Below are positions 27,415-34,775 of a stretch of 64,000 nucleotides of DNA, piece after piece. This stretch comes from Planctomycetota bacterium. Lineage in GTDB: Bacteria; Planctomycetota; UBA11346. Where the stretch lies: assembly GCA_013816485.1 (NCBI GenBank), contig JACDEI010000009.1, positions 1 through 64,000 of the forward strand. The letters run 5' to 3'. Made by a program: the position numbers and the translations under genes. How positions within the stretch are numbered: the first letter of the stretch is position 1; every line of letters starts with the position of its first letter. Under the pieces are notes generated by a model. That model did not search any database. It saw only the letters and a program-made list of their open reading frames with translations, and was not told the origin of the DNA.

Positions 27415-27431
27415 CCTGCCCGAAGGGCAGG
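27415..27431. repeat. Small hairpin CCTGCCC-GAA-GGGCAGG
   Basis: Perfect 7-bp stem with loop GAA, directly beside the larger palindromic repeat at 27437-27540 between ureF and the TA antitoxin. Confidence 0.7.
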
Positions 27432-27436
27432 CCACC

Positions 27437-27540
27437 GGAGCGCGGACCTCCAGGTCCGCCAAGGCGTCCGTACCAACGAGAGCGTTCCCAGGGGAGAGCC
27501 GTCGGTCGCCCACCAAGCGGATCTGGAGGTCCGCGCTCCG
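27437..27540. repeat. Palindromic repeat pair (CGGACCTCCAGGTCCG family), copy 1
   Basis: Two copies of an internally palindromic word facing each other: 27437-27460 (GGAGCGCGGACCTCCAGG..) and 27516-27540 (..CTGGAGGTCCGCGCTCCG), pairing over about 23 bases with one mismatch. Each arm can also fold on itself. The same family recurs at 52291-52420. Lies in the 279-base gap between ureF and the antitoxin gene, with a further hairpin at 27544-27563 followed by TTTTATA. Confidence 0.9.
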
Positions 27541-27543
27541 TGT

Positions 27544-27567
27544 GCGCGCCTCGTTGGGCGCGCTTTT
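27544..27567 (+). terminator. Hairpin with T run between ureF and the antitoxin gene
   Basis: GCGCGCC-TCGTT-GGCGCGC-like stem (27544-27563) followed by TTTTATA on the plus strand. No plus-strand gene precedes it, so its meaning as a terminator is doubtful; on the minus strand it may shape the mRNA between ureF and the TA pair. Confidence 0.4.
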
Positions 27568-27608
27568 ATACATGATCACTGGCGTGTTCATGGTCATGGA
27601 CAGCGACC

Positions 27609-28280
27609 TCATGACATGAACAGGCGGGAATACAGGCGATCGTGGTGCCCTTGGAACAGGTCGTGCAGCGGCATGGTCCCGGCGGCGTCCGCCGGAGCGA
27701 GATCGGCGCAGCGACCCAACACGCCTTCAGCCACCGGCCCCATCCGGTGCTGGACCGCTTGGGCTTCCAGAGGGCCGATGATGCCAAGACGGATGGCGGT
27801 GGAGACCAGCGCACGCAGATGCAGGAACAAGAACAGTCGCTGGCTGCCAGCGAGCGGAAGGCCGACCTCGGCGCCCACCATGCCGGTGATGGTGGGCAGA
27901 TGACCGGCCAGACGCTCGCGCCGTATGCTGGCCTTGAGCGTACTCAGGGCCTCGCGCCCGAAGGCCGCAACCGCACCGCTGAGCAGGCCCTGGCCGAGCG
28001 CCCGGCTGGCGCGATTGGCGACGTGGTTCGCCACCGTCGCATCGTACCAGTGGTCCCATTCCGTGAAGCGTGCCGGCTCGCGATGGACCGCGCCGACGAA
28101 TGGGAGACTGGCATGGCCACACTGGTCCAGGCTGTCGGCCAGATGGTGCTCCAGTCCTTCGCGACCACGCACTTCGCCGAGTTGCCACGCGGTTTCCAGA
28201 CCACCGGAGTGTGCGAAGCCTCCGGTGGGAAAGGCGGAGTCGGCGAGTTGCCACAGCAGCCAGTCGGGATTGACGGTCAT
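27609..28280 (-). CDS. ureF: Urease accessory protein UreF
   Basis: 223 residues. The N-terminal signature LLWQLADSAFPTGGFAHSGG (first 23 residues) is characteristic of UreF, and GLETAWQLG plus ITGMVGAEVGLPL and SAIRLGIIGPLEAQ-like segments (STAIRLGIIGPLEAQAVQ) follow. UreF forms a complex with UreD and UreG on the urease apoprotein and controls GTP-dependent nickel insertion. It starts two bases after the ureC stop, so it is in the same transcript. The gap after it carries the palindromic repeats and then the TA pair. Confidence 0.95.
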   Translation of the reverse strand: MTVNPDWLLWQLADSAFPTGGFAHSGGLETAWQLGEVRGREGLEHHLADSLDQCGHASLPFVGAVHREPARFTEWDHWYDATVANHVANRASRALGQGLLSGAVAAFGREALSTLKASIRRERLAGHLPTITGMVGAEVGLPLAGSQRLFLFLHLRALVSTAIRLGIIGPLEAQAVQHRMGPVAEGVLGRCADLAPADAAGTMPLHDLFQGHHDRLYSRLFMS

Positions 28281-28282
28281 GG

Positions 28283-29998
28283 TCAGAACAGGAAATACCG
28301 CTGCGCCAACGGCAGCTTGGTCGCGGGCGCGCAGGTCAGGTGTTCGCCATCCGCGGTGACCTTGTAGGTCTCCGGATCGACGGTTATTTTCGGCGTCGCG
28401 TCGTTGAGCTTCATGTCCTTCTTACCGATGCCGCGGCAGCGTTTGACCGCTTCGAGGCGTTTGCCCAGGCCGTAGCTCGCGGCGGCGCCGTTGGCGAGCG
28501 ATGCCTGGCTGACGAAGGCGATGCTGCATGGACCGGTGGCCTTGCCGAAGCTGGCGAACATCGGGCGCATGATCACTGGCTGCGGCGTCGGGATTGAAGC
28601 GTTGGGATCGCCCATCTGCGCCCAAGCAATCACGCCGCCCTTCACCACCAGCTCCGGTTTTGCACCGAACAACGCCGGTTTCCACAGCACCAGATCGGCG
28701 AGTTTGCCGACCTCCACCGAACCGATGACGTGGCTCATGCCGTGGGCGATGGCGGGATTGATGGTGTACTTGGCGATGTAGCGGCGGATGCGCAGGTTGT
28801 CGTTGGCGCCTTTTTCACCGGCAAGCCGACCGCGCTGGTCACGCATCTTGTCCGCGGTCTGCCACGTGCGCGTGATGACCTCGCCGACGCGGCCCATGGC
28901 CTGGGAGTCGGAGGAGATGATCGAGATCGCCCCCAGGTCCTGGAGCAGGTCTTCGGCGGCGATGGTCTCGGCGCGGATGCGGCTTTCGGCAAACGCGACG
29001 TCTTCCGGGATCGAAGAATCGAGGTGATGGCAGACCATCAGCATGTCGAGGTGTTCATCGATGGTGTTGACCGTAAACGGCCGCGTCGGATTGGTCGACG
29101 AGGGGATGACGTTCGGTTCGGCGCAGACGCGCAGGATGTCCGGCGCGTGGCCGCCACCGGCGCCTTCTGAATGGTAGGTATGAATCGTGCGGCCCTTGAA
29201 CGCCGCAATGGAATGCTCGACCGCGCAGGATTCGTTGAGCGTGTCGGTGTGGATGGTCACTTGGACATCGGTATTTTCCGCCACCTCCAGGCAGCAGTCG
29301 ATGGCGGCGGGCGTGGTGCCCCAGTCCTCGTGCAGTTTCAATCCGACCGCGCCAGCATCGATCTGCTCGGTCAGGCCCTGTGGTTTGGCACTGTTGCCCT
29401 TGCCGGTGAAACCGAAGTTCATCGGCAGGTTGTCGGTTGCCTGCAACATCATGCGCAGGTGGAACTGCCCAGGCGTGCAGGTTGTCGCCTTGCTGCCGGT
29501 GGCAGGGCCGGTGCCGCCACCGACAAAGGTGGTGACGCCGCTCGCGAGCGCGTCGAACACCTGCTGCGGACAGATGTAGTGGATGTGCGTGTCGATGCCG
29601 CCGGCGGTCAAAATCAGGCCTTCACCCGCGATGACTTCCGTGGTGACGCCAACGATCATGCCCTTAGTCACGCCCGCCATCACGTCGGGATTGCCGGCCT
29701 TGCCGATGCCGGCGATGACCCCGTGTTTGATGCCGATGTCGGCCTTGATGATGCCGGTGTGGTCGATGATCAGCGCATTGGTGATGACGCAGTCGAGCGC
29801 GTCCGCTTGGCCGATGCCGGCGGCTTGGCCCATGCCTTCGCGCAGCACCTTCCCGCCACCGAATTTGCACTCGTCGCCATAGACCGTGTGGTCGCGCTCG
29901 ACTTCGGCGATCAGACCAGTGTCGCCGAGACGGATATGGTCGCCCGTCGTTGGTCCGAAGATGTCGGCGTAGGTCTGGCGGGAGATGTTACGGCTCAT
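28283..29998 (-). CDS. ureC: Urease subunit alpha
   Basis: 571 residues, full length for UreC. The N-terminus [18 protein letters not shown] is conserved. Metal ligands: His pair in DTHIHYICP (about 137/139), carbamylated Lys in [11 protein letters not shown] (about 221), and His residues in [13 protein letters not shown] and [17 protein letters not shown]. The active-site flap Cys is in [15 protein letters not shown] (about 323), and the last ligand Asp in [14 protein letters not shown]-type sequence. It hydrolyses urea to ammonia and carbamate at a bis-nickel site in the cytoplasm. ATGA overlap with the preceding ureAB gene. Confidence 0.98.
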   Translation of the reverse strand: MSRNISRQTYADIFGPTTGDHIRLGDTGLIAEVERDHTVYGDECKFGGGKVLREGMGQAAGIGQADALDCVITNALIIDHTGIIKADIGIKHGVIAGIGKAGNPDVMAGVTKGMIVGVTTEVIAGEGLILTAGGIDTHIHYICPQQVFDALASGVTTFVGGGTGPATGSKATTCTPGQFHLRMMLQATDNLPMNFGFTGKGNSAKPQGLTEQIDAGAVGLKLHEDWGTTPAAIDCCLEVAENTDVQVTIHTDTLNESCAVEHSIAAFKGRTIHTYHSEGAGGGHAPDILRVCAEPNVIPSSTNPTRPFTVNTIDEHLDMLMVCHHLDSSIPEDVAFAESRIRAETIAAEDLLQDLGAISIISSDSQAMGRVGEVITRTWQTADKMRDQRGRLAGEKGANDNLRIRRYIAKYTINPAIAHGMSHVIGSVEVGKLADLVLWKPALFGAKPELVVKGGVIAWAQMGDPNASIPTPQPVIMRPMFASFGKATGPCSIAFVSQASLANGAAASYGLGKRLEAVKRCRGIGKKDMKLNDATPKITVDPETYKVTADGEHLTCAPATKLPLAQRYFLF

Positions 29999-30759
29999 GA
30001 CTGCACCTCGTGAGCGAATCCCTGTTTCTGCACGCGTTCCATCGCGATCTTCAACCCTGCGTCGGACACCGGTCCATCGGCAAGATTGTTGCCGCCACGG
30101 ATGACGTTGGAGCCAGCGATGTCGACCAGTTGCACGGTCTTGGTCTCGCCCGGCTCGAAACGAACCGCGGTGCCGGCGATGATGTCGAGGCGTTTGCCGT
30201 AGGATTTCGCGCGATCGAAGCGCAGGTAGGGATTGGTTTCGATGAAGTGGTAGTGGCTGCCGACCTGGATCGGTCGGTCGGCGAGGTTGGTCACCGACAG
30301 GGACAACGTCGGACGGTTGGCGTTGATGGTGATCTCCCCCGCAGCGACGGTGACGGCACCGGGCTCGGGTTCCTCTGGCAATGCGGGGAAACGATCGATG
30401 GACGGCACCGGTAGGAAGCTGCCGTAGAGCGCCAGCGACAGATCACCGTGTTCCGCCGCGATCGGATGATGGACGGTGACCAGCTTGGTGCCGTCGGGGA
30501 ACGTGCCTTCGACCTGGACCTCGGCGACCATCTCCGGCACGCCGGGCATCACCTGCCGGCGACCGATCAGCTTCTGCCCGAGCGCCATCAGGTCGGCGAC
30601 GGACTGGTTGCCATCGCGGATGAACTCCAGCACCACCGTGGCGATCAGCGCGACGGCTTCCGGATGGTTCAGGCGCACGCCACGCGCCAGACGCTTCTGC
30701 GCTAAACAGCCGACCTGGTGCAGCATCAACTTGTCGAGTTCACGGGGACTCAGGTGCAT
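29995..30759 (-). CDS. ureAB: Urease gamma-beta fusion subunit (UreA-UreB)
   Basis: 254 residues. Residues 1-100 are the gamma subunit ([56 protein letters not shown]). Residues about 115-235 are the beta subunit ([48 protein letters not shown]). Fusion of gamma and beta in one chain is best known from Helicobacter; most bacteria keep them apart. It is joined to ureC by a four-base overlap. Upstream, an octamer inverted repeat (30792-30873) separates it from ureD. Confidence 0.96.
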   Translation of the reverse strand: MHLSPRELDKLMLHQVGCLAQKRLARGVRLNHPEAVALIATVVLEFIRDGNQSVADLMALGQKLIGRRQVMPGVPEMVAEVQVEGTFPDGTKLVTVHHPIAAEHGDLSLALYGSFLPVPSIDRFPALPEEPEPGAVTVAAGEITINANRPTLSLSVTNLADRPIQVGSHYHFIETNPYLRFDRAKSYGKRLDIIAGTAVRFEPGETKTVQLVDIAGSNVIRGGNNLADGPVSDAGLKIAMERVQKQGFAHEVQS

Positions 30760-30791
30760 GGGATCCTCACGGTGGACGAATGACCGGGACT

Positions 30792-30873
30792 GACATGGAG
30801 AACCGGAGGACCGGAGAAGAGCTCGGACAGTTCTTGCCTTCCTCCGGTCCTCCGGTCCTCCGGTCCTCCATGT
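30792..30873. repeat. Inverted repeat with octamer arms (CCGGAGGA / TCCTCCGG)
   Basis: Left arm 30792-30819 begins GACATGGAG and continues with CCGGAGGA/CCGGAGAA units. Right arm 30838-30873 has three CTCCGGTC octamers and ends CTCCATGT. It fills most of the 129-base gap between ureD and ureAB and could form a strong hairpin in the transcript. Related to the repeat at 59805-59877, which shares GACTGACATGGAG at the outer edge. Confidence 0.9.
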
Positions 30874-30888
30874 GCAATTGGTTGTTAC

Positions 30889-31851
30889 TCACGGTTTGCG
30901 GCTCCAGTGATCACCGAAGCCGGCGGCGGGAGCATGCAGATGCTCGCGTAGCCAGCGGTCGATGGGTTCGTAGGCGATTCCGGCGAGGCGCAACAGCACG
31001 CCGTCCGCGAGTGGGCTGGCGGCGACGAGCAGCGGGGCGCCGCGTTCGATCGGTTGTGCGGCACACCACGTCAGCAGACGAGCCGTGTCGGCAGCGAAGC
31101 GCGGCCCCAGTAGCAGTGCGGTGCTCAGGGATTGGAAACGTCCCATGCGCTCGACCACGCCGCGGTTGGCGGTGTGGTCCAGGCGGGTCGCGTCGATCAG
31201 CAGGGGGACACTGGCCCGGCGCACCGTGATCCGGCTGTCGTAGGCGGTGAACGCCCAGCGTTCATCGCGTGCGGCGCGGCCGCTGGTGATGGAGTCAACC
31301 AGCAACAGCGAGGCATTCTCCGCCAGATCCACTTCCAAACGCTGGCGGTAGCGGCTGGCGGCAAAGGGCGTAACGGGATCCGGCAGCAAGGCCAAGGCTC
31401 CGTCGGCACCCACCTGGGCACACACGCTCTGCTGCGCCCACGCGTCCACCGCATCGCGGTAAACCTTGGTCGATGATTGGGTCCCGATCGCGGCTGATGC
31501 ACCGTCACCGACAGTGACCTCCAGCGCGATGTGGTCGCCAGCGACCAGTCCGCCACCGAACGACGAGGCGAACGCCCACACCGCCGGACCGCGCGGACTC
31601 GGCACGAGCAGCTTCATCGGTGCGTGCGCGGCGATGACCGTGGCTGACGATTGGCCGTCGATCAGGTCGACGTGAAGACGGCCAGCACCGGGCGGCAGAC
31701 GTCCGGAGTCCGGAGTCCGGAGTCCGGAGTCGCTCCTGACTGGAGTCGCCGGTGTGATCGCTGAGTCGGGAAAGTTCGGCACGATGGCCGGAGAATGGCG
31801 AGGTGCGGCGAGGACCCCGGACCCCGGACCCCGGACCTCGGACCCCATCAT
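30889..31851 (-). CDS. ureD: Urease accessory protein UreD (UreH), repeat-extended N-terminus
   Basis: 320 residues from the ATG at 31851. Recognisable UreD core: ASSFGGGLVAGDHIALEVTV, GTQSSTKVYRD, PDPVTPFAASRYRQRLEV and ITSGRAARDERWAF. UreD binds urease apoprotein and carries nickel with UreF and UreG. The first 50 or so residues are not UreD-like: they are encoded by a heptamer repeat locus (arms 31701-31731 and 31814-31846; the left arm reads SDSGLRTPDSG). No ATG, GTG or TTG lies between that arm and the conserved GRLHVDL, so either the repeat is translated or a start at the internal MKLLVP loses conserved sequence. The start overlaps the urtE stop (TGATG). Confidence 0.88.
   Translation of the reverse strand: MMGSEVRGPGSGVLAAPRHSPAIVPNFPDSAITPATPVRSDSGLRTPDSGRLPPGAGRLHVDLIDGQSSATVIAAHAPMKLLVPSPRGPAVWAFASSFGGGLVAGDHIALEVTVGDGASAAIGTQSSTKVYRDAVDAWAQQSVCAQVGADGALALLPDPVTPFAASRYRQRLEVDLAENASLLLVDSITSGRAARDERWAFTAYDSRITVRRASVPLLIDATRLDHTANRGVVERMGRFQSLSTALLLGPRFAADTARLLTWCAAQPIERGAPLLVAASPLADGVLLRLAGIAYEPIDRWLREHLHAPAAGFGDHWSRKP
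31701..31846. repeat. Inverted heptamer arrays GTCCGGA / ACCCCGG
   Basis: Left array: four exact GTCCGGA units (31701-31728). Right array: ACCCCGG three times then ACCTCGG (31814-31841). The right array is the reverse complement of GTCCGGG, so the arms differ by one base per unit, each allowing a G-U type pair. Spacer about 83 bases. The locus lies at the urtE/ureD junction, inside the ureD reading frame. Confidence 0.92.
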
Positions 31852-32546
31852 CACACGCTCAGATGCTCTGACACATGCGCGTCGCTCAGTTCGCTGCACG
31901 CGCCATTGGCCACCACTAGGCCGCGATTCATGATGTAGAAACGCGAACCGAACTCCTTAATGAAGTCGAGGTACTGCTCCACCAGCACAATGGTCATCTT
32001 GCGCTCGGTGACCAGTTTGCGCAGCACCACGCCGATCTCCTGGATGATGTTCGGTTGGATGCCTTCGGTCGGCTCGTCGAGCAGTAGCACCTTGGGATCG
32101 CCGGCCAGGGCACGACCGATGGAAAGCTGTTGCTGCTGGCCGCCCGAGAGATCGCCGCCCATGCGGTTGGCAAATTTTTTGAGGATGGGGAACATCTGGA
32201 AGATCTCGTCCGGAATGGTGCGCAGCTTGTCCGTGCGCGCTTCTAGGCCGATGCGCAGATTGTCCGCCACCGTCAACTTTGGGAAGATGTCGCGGCCCTG
32301 TGGCACCAGCGCCAGACCGGTTTTTGCCCGACGATGTGCAGGCATGGGCGTGACATCGACACCACTCAGATCGATACGCCCCTTCGCCGCACGGTAGTTG
32401 CCCATGATGGTGCGCATCAGCGTGGTCTTGCCCACACCGTTGCGGCCCATGACGCAGGTGATCTCACCGGGCTTGAACTCCATGGTCAGGCCGTTCAGGG
32501 CGCGGACGGAGCCGTAGGAGAAGTGGAGGTCGGAGATGGTTAGCAT
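31851..32546 (-). CDS. urtE: Urea ABC transporter ATPase UrtE
   Basis: 231 residues, the size of a LivF/UrtE protein. Walker A is GRNGVGKTT near residue 35, signature LSGGQQQQLSIGRAL near 137, Walker B LLLDEPTEGIQPNI. The phrase DEPTEGIQPNIIQEIG is typical of UrtE. It pairs with UrtD to power import of urea through UrtB-UrtC. An inverted heptamer repeat fills the gap before it (32555-32682), and its stop overlaps the ureD start. Confidence 0.95.
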   Translation of the reverse strand: MLTISDLHFSYGSVRALNGLTMEFKPGEITCVMGRNGVGKTTLMRTIMGNYRAAKGRIDLSGVDVTPMPAHRRAKTGLALVPQGRDIFPKLTVADNLRIGLEARTDKLRTIPDEIFQMFPILKKFANRMGGDLSGGQQQQLSIGRALAGDPKVLLLDEPTEGIQPNIIQEIGVVLRKLVTERKMTIVLVEQYLDFIKEFGSRFYIMNRGLVVANGACSELSDAHVSEHLSV

Positions 32547-32554
32547 GGGAAAAC

Positions 32555-32682
32555 GTCCGATGTCCGATGTCTTCTGATGTCCGATGTCGGTTCGGAATCG
32601 AAGCGGGAGGAAAAAGTTTCATGTGGCGGACCAGGCCACGTCCACGAGACATCGGACATCGGACATCGGACATCGGACATCG
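32555..32682. repeat. Inverted heptamer arrays GTCCGAT / GACATCG
   Basis: Left arm 32555-32589: GTCCGAT units with one break (GTCTTCT). Right arm 32648-32682: five exact GACATCG units. The arms are complementary and separated by about 58 bases. The element fills the 139-base gap between urtD and urtE. Same heptamer word as the 34619-34760 locus. Confidence 0.95.
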
Positions 32683-32685
32683 AAA

Positions 32686-33492
32686 TCATTTCCGTTCCTT
32701 CCCACGTCCCAAGTACGCCTCGATCACCTTCGGATCCGTCTGCACCTTATCGAGCGGACCGTCCGCCAGCACCTTGCCTTCACAGAGAACGGTGACGCGG
32801 CTGCCGAGTTGGCGCACAAACTCCATGTCGTGTTCGATGACCATGATGGTGTGGCTGCCCTTGAGTTCGTTGAGTAGTTCGGCAGTCAGCGCGGTCTCCT
32901 TGTCCGTCAGGCCGGCAGCCGGTTCATCGACCAGCAGCAGCTTCGGTTTCGACACCATCAACATGCTGATCTCCAGCCACTGGCGCTGGCCGTGACTGAG
33001 GGACTTGGCCGGCAGATCGCGCACCTCGTACAGGTGCACGCGTTCCAGCAGGTGGTGGATGTGCTCGCGCTGTTCCTTGGACTCAGTGCCCCACAGGTTC
33101 TGCCACACCTTCCAACGGCGTGGCAGGGCCAGCTCCATGTTCTCGTAAACGGTCAGGCTTTCGAACACCGTCGGCGTTTGGAATTTTCGGCCGACTCCCA
33201 GGCCAGCGATGTCGGTCTCGCGCCGCCACGTGATGTCGACATCGTCGAACACCACGCGTCCACTCGCGACGCGGGTCTTACCGCTGATGACATCGCACAG
33301 TGTGGTCTTGCCCGCGCCGTTGGGTCCGACGACCACCCGCAGTTCGTTGCGGTCGATCCCGAAATAGGTGATGTCGAGCGCCTTGAAGCCATCGAACTGG
33401 ACGACGACGTTCTCCACCTGCACTAGGTCGAGCTTATTCGGTGGATACAGCGTTTCGTGTTTTATCTGCGCAGTAACGGGCTTGCTGGTCAT
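32686..33492 (-). CDS. urtD: Urea ABC transporter ATPase UrtD
   Basis: 268 residues from the ATG at 33492, which overlaps the urtC stop (ATGA); a longer frame to 33669 runs inside urtC and is rejected. Walker A GPNGAGKTTLCDVISG, LivG-type signature SLSHGQRQWLEISML, Walker B LLLVDEPAAGLTDKE. LivG/UrtD family members read SHGQ.QWLEI as here. It forms the ATPase pair with UrtE. The stop lies immediately beside the heptamer repeat at 32648-32682. Confidence 0.95.
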   Translation of the reverse strand: MTSKPVTAQIKHETLYPPNKLDLVQVENVVVQFDGFKALDITYFGIDRNELRVVVGPNGAGKTTLCDVISGKTRVASGRVVFDDVDITWRRETDIAGLGVGRKFQTPTVFESLTVYENMELALPRRWKVWQNLWGTESKEQREHIHHLLERVHLYEVRDLPAKSLSHGQRQWLEISMLMVSKPKLLLVDEPAAGLTDKETALTAELLNELKGSHTIMVIEHDMEFVRQLGSRVTVLCEGKVLADGPLDKVQTDPKVIEAYLGRGKERK

Positions 33493-34682
33493 GGCGAGGT
33501 CTCCTTCGCCGTCACCGGTTCTGCAGGAGCACGCTGACTGCGCGCGGTCAGCCACAGACCGAGGCGGCGCCATGCGCCCACCAGACCATCGGGCATGACC
33601 AAGATGACGAACACAAACAGCGAACCGAGGATGATCAGCCACCAGTCGGCGAACTTGGTCGATAGCCACGAGTACGAGAAGCTGAAGATCAGACTGCCAA
33701 GGATCGCGCCGGTGAGCGTGCCGCGACCACCAAGGGCGACCATCGCTACGATGTAGATCGATTCTTCCGGGTTCATCTTGAACGGTGTGATGATGCCGTT
33801 CTGCGGCGTGTAGAGCATGCCACCGACGGCACCGAGCACGGCGGCTACCGCAAAGGCGAAAGTTTTGTAGGCGACTGGCTGATACCCGGCGAAACGTAGG
33901 CGCGATTCGCTATCACGGATCGCGATCAGCACCCGACCAGCGCGTGAGGTCACCAACCACTTGCAGGCCAGGAAGCCGACGGCGAGTGCCGCCACCGAGG
34001 CGAGGTACAAGCCGACTTTGGTCGAATTTTCGTTCAGGGGGAAACCAAAGAGCGTTACGAAATTGGTCAGCCCGTTGGTGCCACAAAGCTGCAGATCGTT
34101 GAGGCGGAACACCTGCGTTGCCGCCACGGTGGTGGCTTGGGTGATGATGGAAAAATACACCCCACGTACCCGGCTGCGGAACGCCAACCAGCCATACAGG
34201 TAGGCGAATCCGCCTGGGACGACGAACACCAACAGGATCGATAACCACACGCTATCAAACGGCATCCAGAACCACGGCAGGGTCATGCCGCTGACTTGTG
34301 ACGACACCACGTAGAGCGCTAGCGGGATGCCATCACCCTGCAGCGGACCCTTCATCGCCAGGTGCATGCCCATGCAGTAACCACCCAGGGTGAAGAACAT
34401 CATCTGACAGAGGCTGAGGATGCCGGTGTAGCCCCAGATCAGATCCAACCCGAGCGCGACCAGCGCAATACACAGGTAGCGTCCGAATTGGTTGAGGGTG
34501 GTGATGTCGATCACGCCAGCACCGTAGCTCAGCGGAATGACCAACGCGAAAAACGCGAAGGCGAGCCACAGGCTGGATTTGGTGGCGAGGCGGTGAGTGG
34601 TGGCGAGTGCCGACAGCGGTCCGATGTCCGATGTCCGATGTCCGATGTCATTGGGCACGGGAGTTCCAGGTGAGGCAGTCAT
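33489..34682 (-). CDS. urtC: Urea ABC transporter permease UrtC, repeat-derived N-terminus
   Basis: 397 residues from the ATG at 34682. Membrane segments start at SSLWLAFAFFALVIPLSYG and continue through the LivM-like fold (ALVALGLDLIWGYTGILSLC; GYCMGMHLAMKG). NPEESIYIVAMVALGGRGTL is the conserved cytoplasmic loop that contacts the ATPase, and GLVGAWRRL ends the protein. The first 30 residues include DIGHRTSDIG, which is the left heptamer array (34619-34650) read in frame; no start codon lies between it and the first helix, so the array seems to be translated. Imports urea with UrtB. Confidence 0.93.
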   Translation of the reverse strand: MTASPGTPVPNDIGHRTSDIGPLSALATTHRLATKSSLWLAFAFFALVIPLSYGAGVIDITTLNQFGRYLCIALVALGLDLIWGYTGILSLCQMMFFTLGGYCMGMHLAMKGPLQGDGIPLALYVVSSQVSGMTLPWFWMPFDSVWLSILLVFVVPGGFAYLYGWLAFRSRVRGVYFSIITQATTVAATQVFRLNDLQLCGTNGLTNFVTLFGFPLNENSTKVGLYLASVAALAVGFLACKWLVTSRAGRVLIAIRDSESRLRFAGYQPVAYKTFAFAVAAVLGAVGGMLYTPQNGIITPFKMNPEESIYIVAMVALGGRGTLTGAILGSLIFSFSYSWLSTKFADWWLIILGSLFVFVILVMPDGLVGAWRRLGLWLTARSQRAPAEPVTAKETSP

Positions 34683-34760
34683 CGCGGACTCGACAAACGT
34701 GAGGTCAGGCAGGTGGCGTAGTGATGGGAGGCATCGGACATCGGACATCGGACATCGGAC
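34619..34760. repeat. Inverted heptamer arrays GTCCGAT / ATCGGAC
   Basis: Left arm: four exact GTCCGAT units (34619-34646). Right arm: four exact ATCGGAC units (34733-34760). Spacer 86 bases. The right arm lies in the urtB-urtC gap, the left arm inside the 5' end of urtC. Same word as the locus at 32555-32682, 2 kb away. Confidence 0.96.
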
Positions 34761-34775
34761 GGCCGGTTGCAGAAA

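Noticed and set aside
29171-30013. 280-residue plus-strand frame opposite ureC
   Set aside because: Antisense of ureC; no start signals or recognisable fold.
32555-34760. CRISPR array
   Set aside because: The repeats are 7 bases, contiguous, without spacers, and arranged as inverted pairs; no cas genes are present.
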